Source: Aureimonas ureilytica | Lineage (GTDB): Bacteria; Pseudomonadota; Alphaproteobacteria; Rhizobiales; Rhizobiaceae | Assembly: GCF_001475935.1 (NCBI RefSeq) | Contig: NZ_LDQA01000045.1 | Coordinates: forward strand, 1-64,000 | Length of the DNA stretch: 64,000 nucleotides | Reading direction: 5' to 3' | Part shown: positions 35,736-44,458 of the stretch, piece after piece | How positions within the stretch are numbered: the stretch's first letter is position 1 | Layout: every line of letters begins with the position of its first letter | Translations under genes and position numbers: made by a program | Notes under the pieces: model-generated | What the model was told of the DNA's origin: nothing | The model's input: the letters and a program-made list of their open reading frames with translations, nothing else | The model's database searches: none

Positions 35736-36428
35736 ATGTCAGAAGCCATCAAGATCGTGGATGGGCGACGGCTCTATCAGCAAGTGGCCGATCAGATTCG
35801 CGGTCTGATCCGCGAGGGGCAGTTTCCGCCGGGCTCACGCCTTCCCGCCGAACGGGAATTGGCGGGCCAGCTGGGCGTATCGCGCCCTTCGTTGCGCGAG
35901 GCGCTGATCGCGCTGGAGATCGACGGCAGCGTCGAAATCCGTATGGGGTCGGGCGTTTATGTCTGCGCGCCGGGCGCGGCGGCGGACGAGCCGACGCGCC
36001 CGCTCGGCGAGAGCCCGTCCGAGCTGATGCGCGCGCGCGCCGCCGTGGAAAGCACGGTCGCCTTTCTGGCGGTCGGTCGCATGACGCCGGAGGCCCTGGC
36101 GCAGCTTCGGCGGGTTCTCGATGGTATGGCGGCGGATATCGAAGCCGGCCGCAAGCCGCTGGAGCAGGACCGGATGTTTCACCTCACCATCGCCGCGCAG
36201 ACCGGCAATGCCGTTCTGGCGCGCATCGTGCGCGAACTCTTCGACGATCGCCACAGCCCGATTTCGGCGCAGCTCAGCGTGCGCTTCGAAACGCCGGAAA
36301 CCTGGCGCGTAGCGCTCGCCGAGCACGAGACGATCCTCGATGCGCTGGCCTCGGGCGATCCGCTTCTGGCGCAATCGGCCATGCGGATGCATCTCGAAGC
36401 CTCGCGCGAGCGATGGACGCGGGATTAG
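35736..36428 (+). CDS. GntR-family regulator, FadR subfamily (locus C)
   Basis: 230 aa. The winged helix-turn-helix (about 10-75) has LPAERELAGQLGVSRPSLREALIAL and the wing VEIRMGSGVYV. The FCD domain spans about 90-220. ATG 35736 follows GGGAGG. It is divergent from the RbsA-like operon and convergent with the hydrolase gene. It probably represses the transport operon and itself through the two TGGTCAnGCCA sites. Confidence 0.9.
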   Translation: MSEAIKIVDGRRLYQQVADQIRGLIREGQFPPGSRLPAERELAGQLGVSRPSLREALIALEIDGSVEIRMGSGVYVCAPGAAADEPTRPLGESPSELMRARAAVESTVAFLAVGRMTPEALAQLRRVLDGMAADIEAGRKPLEQDRMFHLTIAAQTGNAVLARIVRELFDDRHSPISAQLSVRFETPETWRVALAEHETILDALASGDPLLAQSAMRMHLEASRERWTRD

Positions 36429-36450
36429 AGGCTCCCGCGCCCGAAAGGCG

Positions 36451-37293
36451 TCAGCCCTGGCGGCAGGTCTGGCGCTGGGTGCCGAGGCCTTCGATGCCGA
36501 GTTCGATCACGTCGCCGGCCTTCAGGAAGACGTTGGGCTTCTGGCCGAGGCCGACGCCCGGAGGGGTGCCGGTGGAGATGATGTCGCCCGGCTGCAGGCT
36601 CATGAACTGCGACAGGTAGGAGACGAGATGGGCGACGCCGTAGACCATGGTGCGGCTCGAGCCGTCCTGGTAGCGATGGCCGTTCACCGTCAGCCACATG
36701 CCGAGATTCTGCGGGTCGGCCACTTCGTCCTTCGTCACCAGCCAGGGGCCGGTCGGGCCGAACGTGTCGCAGCTCTTGCCCTTGGTCCACTGGCCCTGGC
36801 GCTCGGTCTGGAAGGCGCGCTCCGACACGTCGTTGATGACGCAATAGCCGGCCACGTGATCCAGCGCCTCGGCTTCGGAGACGTATTTCGCGGTCTTGCC
36901 GATGACGACGCCCAGCTCGACTTCCCAATCGGTCTTCTCGGAGCCGCGCGGGATTTCGATGTCGTCGTTCGGGCCGACGATGGCCGAGGTCGCCTTCATG
37001 AAGATGATCGGCTCGGACGGCACGCTCGCGCCCGTCTCGGCCGCGTGGTCGGAATAGTTGAGGCCGATGCAGATGAACTTGCCGGTGCCCGCGACGCAGG
37101 CGCCAAGGCGCGGGTTGCCGTCCACGAGCGGCAGGGACGAGACGTCGAGCGCGGCGATCTCGGCCAGACCCTCGGGCGTCAGCCAGCGTCCGGCGAGGTC
37201 GCTCACATGGGCCGACAGGTCGCGAATGTGGCCGTCAGCGTCCAGAAGGCCGGGCTTTTCCGCGCCGGGCGCGCCGTGGCGAAGCAGTTTCAT
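36451..37293 (-). CDS. Fumarylacetoacetate hydrolase-family enzyme, probable 2,4-diketo-3-deoxy-L-fuconate hydrolase
   Basis: 280 aa FAH-fold enzyme. The metal-binding acids are seen in the DWEVELGVVIG stretch, and KSCDTFGPTGPWLVTKDEV and GDIISTGTPPGVG are typical of the subgroup acting on 2,4-diketo-3-deoxy acids of L-fucose or L-rhamnose breakdown. The expected products are pyruvate and L-lactate. It is in an operon with, and 30 bp after, the SDR that would make its substrate. Confidence 0.87.
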   Translation of the reverse strand: MKLLRHGAPGAEKPGLLDADGHIRDLSAHVSDLAGRWLTPEGLAEIAALDVSSLPLVDGNPRLGACVAGTGKFICIGLNYSDHAAETGASVPSEPIIFMKATSAIVGPNDDIEIPRGSEKTDWEVELGVVIGKTAKYVSEAEALDHVAGYCVINDVSERAFQTERQGQWTKGKSCDTFGPTGPWLVTKDEVADPQNLGMWLTVNGHRYQDGSSRTMVYGVAHLVSYLSQFMSLQPGDIISTGTPPGVGLGQKPNVFLKAGDVIELGIEGLGTQRQTCRQG

Positions 37294-37323
37294 GGCAGTC
37301 TCCCTTTGAAAATCGTATCGCGA

Positions 37324-38064
37324 TCAGACGTTGGACCAGCCGCCGTCCACCACGAGCGCCTGACCCGTCATGAAGCCGGACTCGTCGGAAGCGAGGAAGG
37401 TAGCGAGCTTGGCCATTTCCTCGGGCGTGCCGAGCCGGCCCATGGGCTGGCGCGCGATGAAGGCGGCCCGCGCCGTCTCGTAGTCGCCGAGCGCGCGCAT
37501 CCGGTCGCCGAGCGATGGGCTTTCCACCGTGCCGGGGCAGATGCAGTTGCAGCGAATGCCCTTGGTCACGAAATCGGCGGCGACCGACTTGGTCAGGCCG
37601 ACCACGGCGGCCTTGGTCGTGCCGTAGATGAAGCGGTTGGGCGCGGCGATGACGCTGGAGGCGACGGACGCCATGTTGACGATGGACGCGCCGCCCCGGT
37701 CGATCATCCCCGGCAGGAAGCCCTTGATGAGCCGGTACATGGAGCGCACGTTGAGCGCGACCGAGAAGTCGAAATCCTTTTCCTCGCATTCGAGGATCGT
37801 GCCGGCGTGGACATAGCCCGCGCAGTTGAACAGGATGTCGGGCGCGGGGTGCGCTGCGCAGAAGGCTTTCACGGCCTCGGCGTCGGTCACGTCGAGAACG
37901 CTGGTCTCGATCCCATGGGCCTTCAGCTCTTCGAGCGCGGCGGCGTTGATGTCGGTCGCCAGAACCTTGGCGCCCTCGGCCGCGAATTCCAGCGCCGCGG
38001 CGCGTCCCATTCCCTGCGCGGCGGCCGTCACCACCGCCGTCTTGCCTGCGAGCCGTCCGGCCAT
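37324..38064 (-). CDS. SDR, probable 2-keto-3-deoxy-L-fuconate dehydrogenase
   Basis: 246 aa classical SDR. It has TAAAQGMGRAAALEFA for NAD+, Asp of ATDINAAAL, the NCAG motif, a catalytic Ser, YGTTK (Tyr/Lys) and the CPGTVESPSL loop. The sequence strongly resembles keto-deoxy-fuconate dehydrogenases, which oxidise C4 to give the 2,4-diketo acid. It is transcribed with the hydrolase gene, probably with the IclR gene upstream. Confidence 0.87.
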   Translation of the reverse strand: MAGRLAGKTAVVTAAAQGMGRAAALEFAAEGAKVLATDINAAALEELKAHGIETSVLDVTDAEAVKAFCAAHPAPDILFNCAGYVHAGTILECEEKDFDFSVALNVRSMYRLIKGFLPGMIDRGGASIVNMASVASSVIAAPNRFIYGTTKAAVVGLTKSVAADFVTKGIRCNCICPGTVESPSLGDRMRALGDYETARAAFIARQPMGRLGTPEEMAKLATFLASDESGFMTGQALVVDGGWSNV

Positions 38065-38118
38065 CGTTTCTCTCCTGCGTCTGGTGTTTCAAGGGTACAT
38101 CACGGATGCGCGGGTAAA

Positions 38119-38961
38119 TCAATCCTGCTGCAGCGCGAGGCCCTGTCCGATCCGGCCGGCGGCCTGGGTCAGCTCCGCGATCAGCGCGTCCGGCTCCCAT
38201 GGGTTGAGGCGAATGCGCAGATAAGGGCAGGTGAGGGCCGCGATCGCGCCGCCCTCATGCGCTTCCGACACCGGCACGGAAAGATCCACCACCGCTTCCG
38301 TCGATCCGCTCGGGCGCGCCACATGGCCGGCCGCGCGAATGGCGGCGAGTTCCGGCTCCAGCGCGTCCAGATCGAAGGCGGGCTCCTCGCGGTGAATGTC
38401 GAGCAGCGTCCGGTGGCGGCGGCGCGCGCTCATGAAGGCGAGGAGGCAGCGGCCCGAACCGGTCAGCGTCAGGGGCTGGCGATAGCCGATGCGCACGGTG
38501 AAGCCGATATGGCTGGTGCTTTCCACGCGCGCGATCACCACCATCTGCGTTTCGCTCGGCACCGCCAGATGGCAGGCATAGCCCGTCGCATCCGAGAAGG
38601 CGTTCATGAAGGGCAGGGCGGTTTCCACCAGCGACCGGTTCACCGGGCGGTTGAGCCCGAGGCGAAACAGCCGGTCGGTGACGCGGAAGCGATCCTCGCT
38701 TTCGGTGCGCTCGATATAGAGCCGGTCCTGAAGCACGCTCACCATGCGAAAGATTTCGCCCTTGGTGCGGCCTACCCCGTCGCCGATCTGCTGCAGGGTC
38801 AGCGCCTCGCGCGAGGCCGACAGAAGCTCCAGAATATCCAGCCCTTTTTCCAGCGCGGGGGCGGTGTAGCGCCGCTCGCGATCGGGGCGGCCGGTGCCGT
38901 CATCGGCGTCCTCGTCTGCCATCCGCTCGCTCCCTGTCGCTTGACGATCCGTTTCACTCAT
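38119..38961 (-). CDS. IclR-family transcriptional regulator
   Basis: 280 aa. The N-terminal winged helix (about 30-90) has EKGLDILELLSASREALTLQQIGDGVGRTKGEIFRMV. The IclR effector domain (about 105-275) has LTGSGRCLLAFMS and the VDLSVPV segment. ATG 38961 is the likely start, though ATGs at 38976 and 39000 are in frame. It is divergent from the fuconate dehydratase gene and 54 bp upstream of the SDR gene, so it probably controls both. Confidence 0.88.
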   Translation of the reverse strand: MSETDRQATGSERMADEDADDGTGRPDRERRYTAPALEKGLDILELLSASREALTLQQIGDGVGRTKGEIFRMVSVLQDRLYIERTESEDRFRVTDRLFRLGLNRPVNRSLVETALPFMNAFSDATGYACHLAVPSETQMVVIARVESTSHIGFTVRIGYRQPLTLTGSGRCLLAFMSARRRHRTLLDIHREEPAFDLDALEPELAAIRAAGHVARPSGSTEAVVDLSVPVSEAHEGGAIAALTCPYLRIRLNPWEPDALIAELTQAAGRIGQGLALQQD

Positions 38962-38970
38962 GATTACCCA

Positions 38971-38984
38971 TTTCATATCAGAAA
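38971..38984. promoter_or_regulatory. Candidate IclR operator
   Basis: TTTCATATCAGAAA has perfect outer arms TTTC/GAAA. It lies in the 62-bp gap between the divergent IclR and fuconate dehydratase genes, where both promoters must be. IclR-type sites commonly have GAAA/TTTC arms. Confidence 0.35.
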
Positions 38985-39023
38985 CCAAGAGCGCGTCCAT
39001 TGGCCGGGCGCTCGGGAGGAACC

Positions 39024-40307
39024 ATGGTTCAGGACTGGACGATCCAAACGCATCGCTCCTACGACATCCGCTTTCCGACGTCCCTGCAGAAGGACGGGTC
39101 GGACGCGATGAACCCGGACCCGGACTATTCGGCCGCCTATGTCGCCTTCGAGACCGATGGCGGGCCGGAAGGGCACGGCCTGACCTTCACGATCGGCCGG
39201 GGCAACGATCTCTGCCGCGCGGCGATCGATCTTCTCGCGCCCAAGCTCCACGGGCTGAAGCTCTCCGAGATCACCCAGAACATGGGCGAGTTCTGGCGCT
39301 TCGTGACGGGTGATTCGCAGCTGCGCTGGGTCGGCCCGGACAAGGGCGTCATGCATCTGGCGACGGGCGCCGTGGTCAACGCCGTCTGGGACCTCTACGC
39401 CAAGGCCGAAGGCAAGCCGGTCTGGCAGCTCGTGTCCGACATGCAGCCCGAGGAGATCGTCCGCCTCGTCGATTTCCGCTACCTGTCCAACGCGCTGACG
39501 CAAGCCGAAGCCCTGGAAATCCTGAAGCGCGCCAAGGACGGGCAGGCCGCCCGCCGCGAAAAGCTGATGGCACAGGGCTATCCCAGCTACACGACCTCGG
39601 CCGGCTGGCTCGGCTATGACGACGACAAGATCCGTCGCCTCTGCCGCGAGGGCATTGCCGAGGGCTGGTCGCATTTCAAACTCAAGGTCGGGCGTGATCT
39701 TGAGGATGACAAGCGCCGCTGCCGCATCCTGCGCGAGGAAATCGGCCCGGATCGGATGCTGATGATCGACGCCAACCAGATCTGGGAAGTCGGCGAGGCG
39801 ATCGACTGGGTGAAGGAACTCGCCCAGTTCAATCCCTGGTTCATCGAGGAGCCGACCTCGCCCGACGACGTGCTGGGCCATCAGGCGATCCGGCGCGGCG
39901 TCGCCCCTGTCAAGGTCGCAACCGGCGAGATGTGCCAGAACCGCATTCTCTTCAAGCAGTTCCTCCAGGCGGAGGCGATCGACGTGGTGCAGATCGACGC
40001 CGCGCGCGTCGGCGGTCTCAACGAGAATCTGGCGATCATGCTGATGGCCGCCAAGTTCGGGAAGCCGGTCTGCCCTCATGCCGGCGGCGTCGGCCTGTGC
40101 GAATATGTTCAGCATCTCTCCATGATCGACTATCTCTCGATCTCGGGAAGATGGGACGGGCGAGTCGCCGAATATGTCGATCATCTGCACGAGCACTTCT
40201 TCGAGCCCTGCGATGTCCGTGGCGGCCGCTACTTCCCGCCCCAGGCGCCCGGCTTCTCCATCGAGATGAAGCCGGCGTCCATCGAAGCGCATCTGTTCCG
40301 TTCCTAA
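39024..40307 (+). CDS. L-fuconate dehydratase, enolase superfamily
   Basis: 427 aa enzyme that dehydrates L-fuconate to 2-keto-3-deoxy-L-fuconate. The mandelate racemase-type barrel is complete: the Lys pair of HFKLKVG, metal ligands in MLMIDANQIW, FIEEPTSPDD and ATGEMCQNR, and the catalytic His region CPHAGGVGLCEYVQH. Length and the long N-terminal part match the fuconate dehydratase family that includes human ENOSF1. GGGAGGA precedes ATG 39024. FucU follows 12 bp downstream. Confidence 0.92.
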   Translation: MVQDWTIQTHRSYDIRFPTSLQKDGSDAMNPDPDYSAAYVAFETDGGPEGHGLTFTIGRGNDLCRAAIDLLAPKLHGLKLSEITQNMGEFWRFVTGDSQLRWVGPDKGVMHLATGAVVNAVWDLYAKAEGKPVWQLVSDMQPEEIVRLVDFRYLSNALTQAEALEILKRAKDGQAARREKLMAQGYPSYTTSAGWLGYDDDKIRRLCREGIAEGWSHFKLKVGRDLEDDKRRCRILREEIGPDRMLMIDANQIWEVGEAIDWVKELAQFNPWFIEEPTSPDDVLGHQAIRRGVAPVKVATGEMCQNRILFKQFLQAEAIDVVQIDAARVGGLNENLAIMLMAAKFGKPVCPHAGGVGLCEYVQHLSMIDYLSISGRWDGRVAEYVDHLHEHFFEPCDVRGGRYFPPQAPGFSIEMKPASIEAHLFRS

Positions 40308-40319
40308 AGGGAAACGATC

Positions 40320-40778
40320 ATGCTGAAGACACTCGACCCCATTCTGACGCCGGACCTCCTTTGGGTTTTGGCGGCCATGGGCCATGGCGACGACATCGCG
40401 CTGGTGGACGGCAACTTCCCGGCGGAATCCGTCGCGGCCGAAACCATCTCGGGCGAACTCGTCAATCTCGGCGCCGTGCCGATCGACCGCGCCGCGCGCG
40501 CGATTCTGAGCCTTCTGCCGCTCGACGGGTTCGTGGACGATCCCGTGCGCTGCATGGAAGTGGTCGGCAAGCCGGACGAGGTGCCCGAGCCGCGCGCGGC
40601 CGTGCGCGCCGAGATCGAGGCGGCCGGCGAGACCGTGCCGATCGTCGCGATCGAGCGCTATGCCTTCTATGAGGCGGCCAAGCAGAGCTTCGCCGTGGTG
40701 AAGGTCGCCGACCCGCGCTTCTACGGCTGCTTCCTTCTGCGCAAGGGCGTGATCGCTGGCGGGCGTCCGACCTACTGA
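40320..40778 (+). CDS. fucU: RbsD/FucU-family sugar mutarotase, probable L-fucose mutarotase
   Basis: 152 aa. It interconverts sugar anomers, feeding the 1-dehydrogenase. Family motifs are present: the N-terminal LLWVLAAMGHGDDIALVDGNFP with the catalytic His, and the C-terminal ERYAFYEAAKQSFAVV with ADPRFYGCFLLRKG. It is co-transcribed with fuconate dehydratase. Confidence 0.92.
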   Translation: MLKTLDPILTPDLLWVLAAMGHGDDIALVDGNFPAESVAAETISGELVNLGAVPIDRAARAILSLLPLDGFVDDPVRCMEVVGKPDEVPEPRAAVRAEIEAAGETVPIVAIERYAFYEAAKQSFAVVKVADPRFYGCFLLRKGVIAGGRPTY

Positions 40779-40848
40779 CCTGCCGCGCCGCTTGAAGCTT
40801 CGCGCCGCCTGACGAATCGCGCCGCTTGACGGAGCGACGGCAAAGTGG

Positions 40849-40874
40849 AATGACCTTTGTCAGCAAAAGTCATT
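40849..40874. promoter_or_regulatory. Inverted repeat upstream of the UxaA-like gene
   Basis: Arms 40849-40858 and 40865-40874 match at nine of ten pairs (AATGACCTTT / AAAAGTCATT); a nested TGAC-CTTT-GTCA palindrome also occurs. GntR-type sites often have such symmetry, and a GntR gene follows the UxaA-like gene. It probably marks a separate promoter for these two genes. Confidence 0.4.
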
Positions 40875-40881
40875 TTCTTCG

Positions 40882-40913
40882 AAAAGGGCCGCTGCCTCTG
40901 GCGCGGCCCTTTT
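40882..40913 (+). terminator. Terminator-like hairpin between fucU and the UxaA-like gene
   Basis: A perfect 11-bp stem (40882-40892 with 40903-40913), AAAAGGGCCGC pairing with GCGGCCCTTTT, has a 10-nt loop. The T-run is short and part of the stem. The ribosome-binding site of the next gene begins 9 bp later. It could end the dehydratase-fucU transcript or attenuate the next operon. Confidence 0.6.
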
Positions 40914-40931
40914 GCGTTCCCGGGAGGGTGC

Positions 40932-42467
40932 ATGTCCGTCGTCTCAGAGGTTTCTCCCATCATCGTCCTGAACGGCGAGGACAATGTCGCCGTGGCGCGG
41001 CGGCCGGTGAAGGCTGGCGATCCGCTGCCGGGCGGTCTGCGCGCGGCCGTGGACATCGCGAGCGGCCACAAGGTGGCGCTGCGCGCCATCGCCGAAGGGC
41101 AGCCCGTCCTGAAATATGGTCAGGTGATCGGCACCGCCTCGCGCCGGATCGAGCCCGGCGAGCATGTCCACCTGCACAATCTCGCCATGCAGGAATCGCA
41201 CGCCGACCATCACTTTGCCTCCGACGCGCGGGAGACGCCGCTGCTCCCGCAAGCCGAGCGCCGCACCTTCATGGGCTATGCGCGCGCGGACGGGCAGGTC
41301 GGAACGCGCAACTATATCGGCATCGTCTCCTCGGTGAACTGTTCGGCCACCGTGTCGCGCGCCATTGCCGACCACTTCAACAACAAGGGTGGGCTCGACG
41401 GCTTCCCCAATGTGGACGGCGTGGTCGCGCTGACGCATGGCCAGGGCTGCGCCGTTTCCGTCAAGACCGAGGGCTACGAGGTTCTGACGCGCACGCTTTC
41501 GGGCTATGCGCGGCACCCCAATTTCGGCGCCATCCTGATGATCGGCCTCGGCTGCGAGACCAACCAGATCTCGCTCATCACCGACAAATACGGCCTCACC
41601 GAAGGCCCGCTGCTGCGCACCATGACCATTCAGGACCTCGGCGGCACACGGCGCACGGTGGAGGAAGCGGCCTCCATCATCCGCGAGATGCTGCCGACCG
41701 TGAACGCCGCCGAGCGCACCGAGCAGCCTCTGTCGGGCCTCAAGCTCGCGCTCGAATGCGGCGGGTCGGACGGCTATAGCGGCATCTCGGCCAACCCGGC
41801 ACTCGGCTACGCCTCGGACCTTCTGGTGCGCCATGGCGGCACGACATGCTTGGCCGAAACGCCCGAAATCTACGGCGCGGAGCATCTTCTCACCCGCCGC
41901 GCGGTGACGCCGGCCGTGGCCGAAAAGCTGATGGCGCGCATCGAATGGTGGCGCGGCTACACGGCGCGCCATGGGGCGGAGCTAAACAACAACCCCTCGC
42001 ACGGCAACAAGGCCGGCGGCCTCACCACGATCCTCGAAAAGTCGCTGGGTGCGGTCGCCAAGGGCGGCACCATGCCGCTCGAAGCGGTTTATGAATATGC
42101 CGAGACGATCGACAAGCCGGGCTTCGTGTTCATGGACACGCCAGGATACGACCCCGTCGCCGTGACCGGGCAGATCGCGGGCGGCTGCAACATGCTGGTC
42201 TTCACCACCGGGCGCGGCTCCGTGTCGGGCTGGAAGCCGGTGCCGACCATCAAGGTTGCGACGAACACCGAGATGTTCGACCGGATGAAGGAGGACATGG
42301 ACATCAATTGCGGCGGCATCGTCACCGGCGAGGAAACGATCGAGGAATCCGGCCAGCGCATGTTCGACTTCATCCTCGACGTCGCCTCGGGCAAGCAGAC
42401 GCTGAGCGAAATCTACGACTACGGCGACAACGAGTTCGTGCCTTGGCAGATCGGCGCGATCACCTGA
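40932..42467 (+). CDS. UxaA-family (altronate/galactarate-type) dehydratase
   Basis: 511 aa iron-dependent sugar-acid dehydratase. The N-terminal SAF domain (about 10-90) is fused to the UxaA core, seen in YARADGQVGTRNYIG, HGQGC, GLGCETNQ, ECGGSDGYSGI, ETPEIYGAE and NPSHGNKAGG. Relatives dehydrate D-altronate or galactarate. The substrate in this locus is unknown; an acid made by the LgoD-like dehydrogenase is one option. ATG 40932 follows GGGAGGG; an upstream ATG at 40857 would translate through the hairpin. Confidence 0.88.
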   Translation: MSVVSEVSPIIVLNGEDNVAVARRPVKAGDPLPGGLRAAVDIASGHKVALRAIAEGQPVLKYGQVIGTASRRIEPGEHVHLHNLAMQESHADHHFASDARETPLLPQAERRTFMGYARADGQVGTRNYIGIVSSVNCSATVSRAIADHFNNKGGLDGFPNVDGVVALTHGQGCAVSVKTEGYEVLTRTLSGYARHPNFGAILMIGLGCETNQISLITDKYGLTEGPLLRTMTIQDLGGTRRTVEEAASIIREMLPTVNAAERTEQPLSGLKLALECGGSDGYSGISANPALGYASDLLVRHGGTTCLAETPEIYGAEHLLTRRAVTPAVAEKLMARIEWWRGYTARHGAELNNNPSHGNKAGGLTTILEKSLGAVAKGGTMPLEAVYEYAETIDKPGFVFMDTPGYDPVAVTGQIAGGCNMLVFTTGRGSVSGWKPVPTIKVATNTEMFDRMKEDMDINCGGIVTGEETIEESGQRMFDFILDVASGKQTLSEIYDYGDNEFVPWQIGAIT

Positions 42468-42478
42468 GCGAGCCCGAG

Positions 42479-43477
42479 ATGAGGGGCGTGGCCGGAGACA
42501 CAGGCGGAGCCGAGGCCGCCGCGCGCCGGCCCGCCTATCGACGCATCGTCGAGGCGCTGAGCGACAGTCTAGCGAGCGGCGCGCTGCCGGAGGGCGCCGT
42601 GTTGCTCGAAGGGCCGCTGGCCGCATTGTTCGGCTCCAGCCGCCAGCCCGTGCGCCAAGCCTTGAGCGAGTTGGAGCAGCAAGGGCTCGTGCGCCGCTTC
42701 GACGGGCGCGGCGTTCTGGCGGGCCAGGCGGGTGAGCCGCTGCGGCTCGATCTCTCGCGCGCTCAAGTCGGTGCCGATCGCACGGCCGAGGCGAGCGCCC
42801 GGCCGAGCGACGATCTGTATTACCAGATGGAGCGCGAGCTTCTGGAGCGCGCCATGTTCGGGCGCTTTCGCGTGAGCGAGCTGGCGCTGGCCCGGGCCTT
42901 TTCCATCGGCCGCCTGCCGGCGCGCGAGTTGCTTCTGCGCGCCAAGGCGGCGGGTCTCACCGAAAAGCGCGACGCGCATTGGTGGACGGTCCCGCTGGAC
43001 GAGCGTCGCCTGGCCGACCTTTACGACCTGCGCCTTCTCCTGGAGCCCGCCGCGCTGCGTCTGGCGGCGGAGCGCCTGCCCGACCCCGTGCTTCAACAGG
43101 CGCAGGCGCGCCTCAGGGCGGCCGAGCGCCGGTTTCCGCGTCTGCTCAAGCGCGAGTTGGACATGCTGGAGGAAGACCTGCACGTCACGCTCCTGCGCTT
43201 CTGCCCCAATGGCGAGTTCGTGGAAGCGCTCGGGCGCGCGCGCGCTTCCTTCGTCTGCGGTAAGCATCTCCAGCAGTTTCTCTGCGGGCCGGGCACGACC
43301 GATCCGTTTCTGGGCGAACATGCCGCGATCCTCGGCGCGCTGGCGGCTGGCGACGGCTCGGTGGCCGCCGAGGCGCTGGCGGAGCATCTGGCCGCCTCGC
43401 GCGAAAAAGGCTGCGAGCGCTTGGCCACTCACCGCCGCAACGCCCGCCCGCCCGCGCTCGCCTATGTCGCGGATTGA
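42479..43477 (+). CDS. GntR-family regulator with duplicated winged helix
   Basis: 332 aa. The first winged helix covers about 20-85 (LEGPLAALFGSSRQPVRQALSELEQQGLVRRF). A second helix-turn-helix-like segment covers about 120-180 (RVSELALARAFSIGRLPARELLLRAKAAGL), then an FCD domain to about 310. FadR-type proteins normally have one DNA-binding domain and about 230-250 residues, so the duplication explains the length. It follows the UxaA-like gene by 11 bp and probably controls it. Confidence 0.85.
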   Translation: MRGVAGDTGGAEAAARRPAYRRIVEALSDSLASGALPEGAVLLEGPLAALFGSSRQPVRQALSELEQQGLVRRFDGRGVLAGQAGEPLRLDLSRAQVGADRTAEASARPSDDLYYQMERELLERAMFGRFRVSELALARAFSIGRLPARELLLRAKAAGLTEKRDAHWWTVPLDERRLADLYDLRLLLEPAALRLAAERLPDPVLQQAQARLRAAERRFPRLLKRELDMLEEDLHVTLLRFCPNGEFVEALGRARASFVCGKHLQQFLCGPGTTDPFLGEHAAILGALAAGDGSVAAEALAEHLAASREKGCERLATHRRNARPPALAYVAD

Positions 43478-43579
43478 AGCCGCCCGGCCCTTCGCCTTTT
43501 TCGAAACATCGCTCCCGCGGAACCCCTCGCGGGCACCGGAAACCGGCCTTAACCGGCTGGCGGGAATCGGACATTCGCT

Positions 43580-44458
43580 GTGCGCAAAGACAATTCGCTG
43601 CTCGTCGGCATTCTTCTCACGCTTCTGGCTGGCGCGCTGCTCGCCTGCATGGATGGGATCGGCAAGCGGCTGACACTGCTTCTGCCGGTGATCCAGGTCA
43701 TCTGGTTTCGCTATTTCGTGCAGACCATTCTGGTCGGCGCCTATCTCTCCTGGCGCACCGGGACCGGCTTCCTGCGCACGCGCCATCCCGGGCTTCAGAT
43801 CCTGCGCGGGCTCTGCCTGCTTGCCACGACCTTTCTTATGTACGAGGCGTTCAAGCGCGTGCCGCTGGCGGATGCGACGGCCATGCTCTTCTTCTCGCCG
43901 ATCATGGTGACGCTCCTGTCCGTCCTGTTCCTGCGCGAGCGCATCGGGCCGCATCGCATCCTAGCGGTCCTCGTGGGCTTTGGGGGCATGCTCCTGATTC
44001 TCGGGCCGGGCTTCGGCCGGTTCGAGCCAGCGCTCGGGCTGGCGCTTCTGGCCTCCGTCTCCAATGCGCTGTTCCTGCTTCTGACGCGCCATCTGGCGGG
44101 GCGGGAGGATGCGGCGGCGACGCAGTTCAACACCACGGTCTCGGGCGCGGTGATCCTCTCCTTCGCCGTCGTGCCGAGCTGGCAGACGCCCGATGCGGGC
44201 ACGGGTCTGCTTCTGGCCGCTATCGGGCTCTTCGGCACGCTCGGCCATTTCACGCTGGTGCGCGCCTTCGCTCACGCACCGGCCTCGCTCCTATCACCTT
44301 TCCTTTATTCGCAGGTGCTCATCGCCGGTCTTCTCAGCGTCGTGCTCTTCGGCGATCCGCTGCGCCCCAGCATGGTGGCCGGCACCGCGCTTCTGGTCGC
44401 GAGCGGCGTCTATATCTGGTGGCGCGAGAATCGCCGGCGGCTGGAGGCGATGGTCTAA
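43580..44458 (+). CDS. DMT-superfamily transporter (EamA type)
   Basis: 292 aa with ten predicted helices in two EamA repeats (about 8-140 and 150-280). Repeat signatures are DATAMLFFSPIMVTLLSVLFLRERI and ASLLSPFLYSQVLIAGLLSVVLFGD. The start is a GTG at 43580. It is possibly an exporter for a metabolite of the pathway, but the 102-bp gap to the regulator leaves operon membership open. Confidence 0.87.
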   Translation: MRKDNSLLVGILLTLLAGALLACMDGIGKRLTLLLPVIQVIWFRYFVQTILVGAYLSWRTGTGFLRTRHPGLQILRGLCLLATTFLMYEAFKRVPLADATAMLFFSPIMVTLLSVLFLRERIGPHRILAVLVGFGGMLLILGPGFGRFEPALGLALLASVSNALFLLLTRHLAGREDAAATQFNTTVSGAVILSFAVVPSWQTPDAGTGLLLAAIGLFGTLGHFTLVRAFAHAPASLLSPFLYSQVLIAGLLSVVLFGDPLRPSMVAGTALLVASGVYIWWRENRRRLEAMV

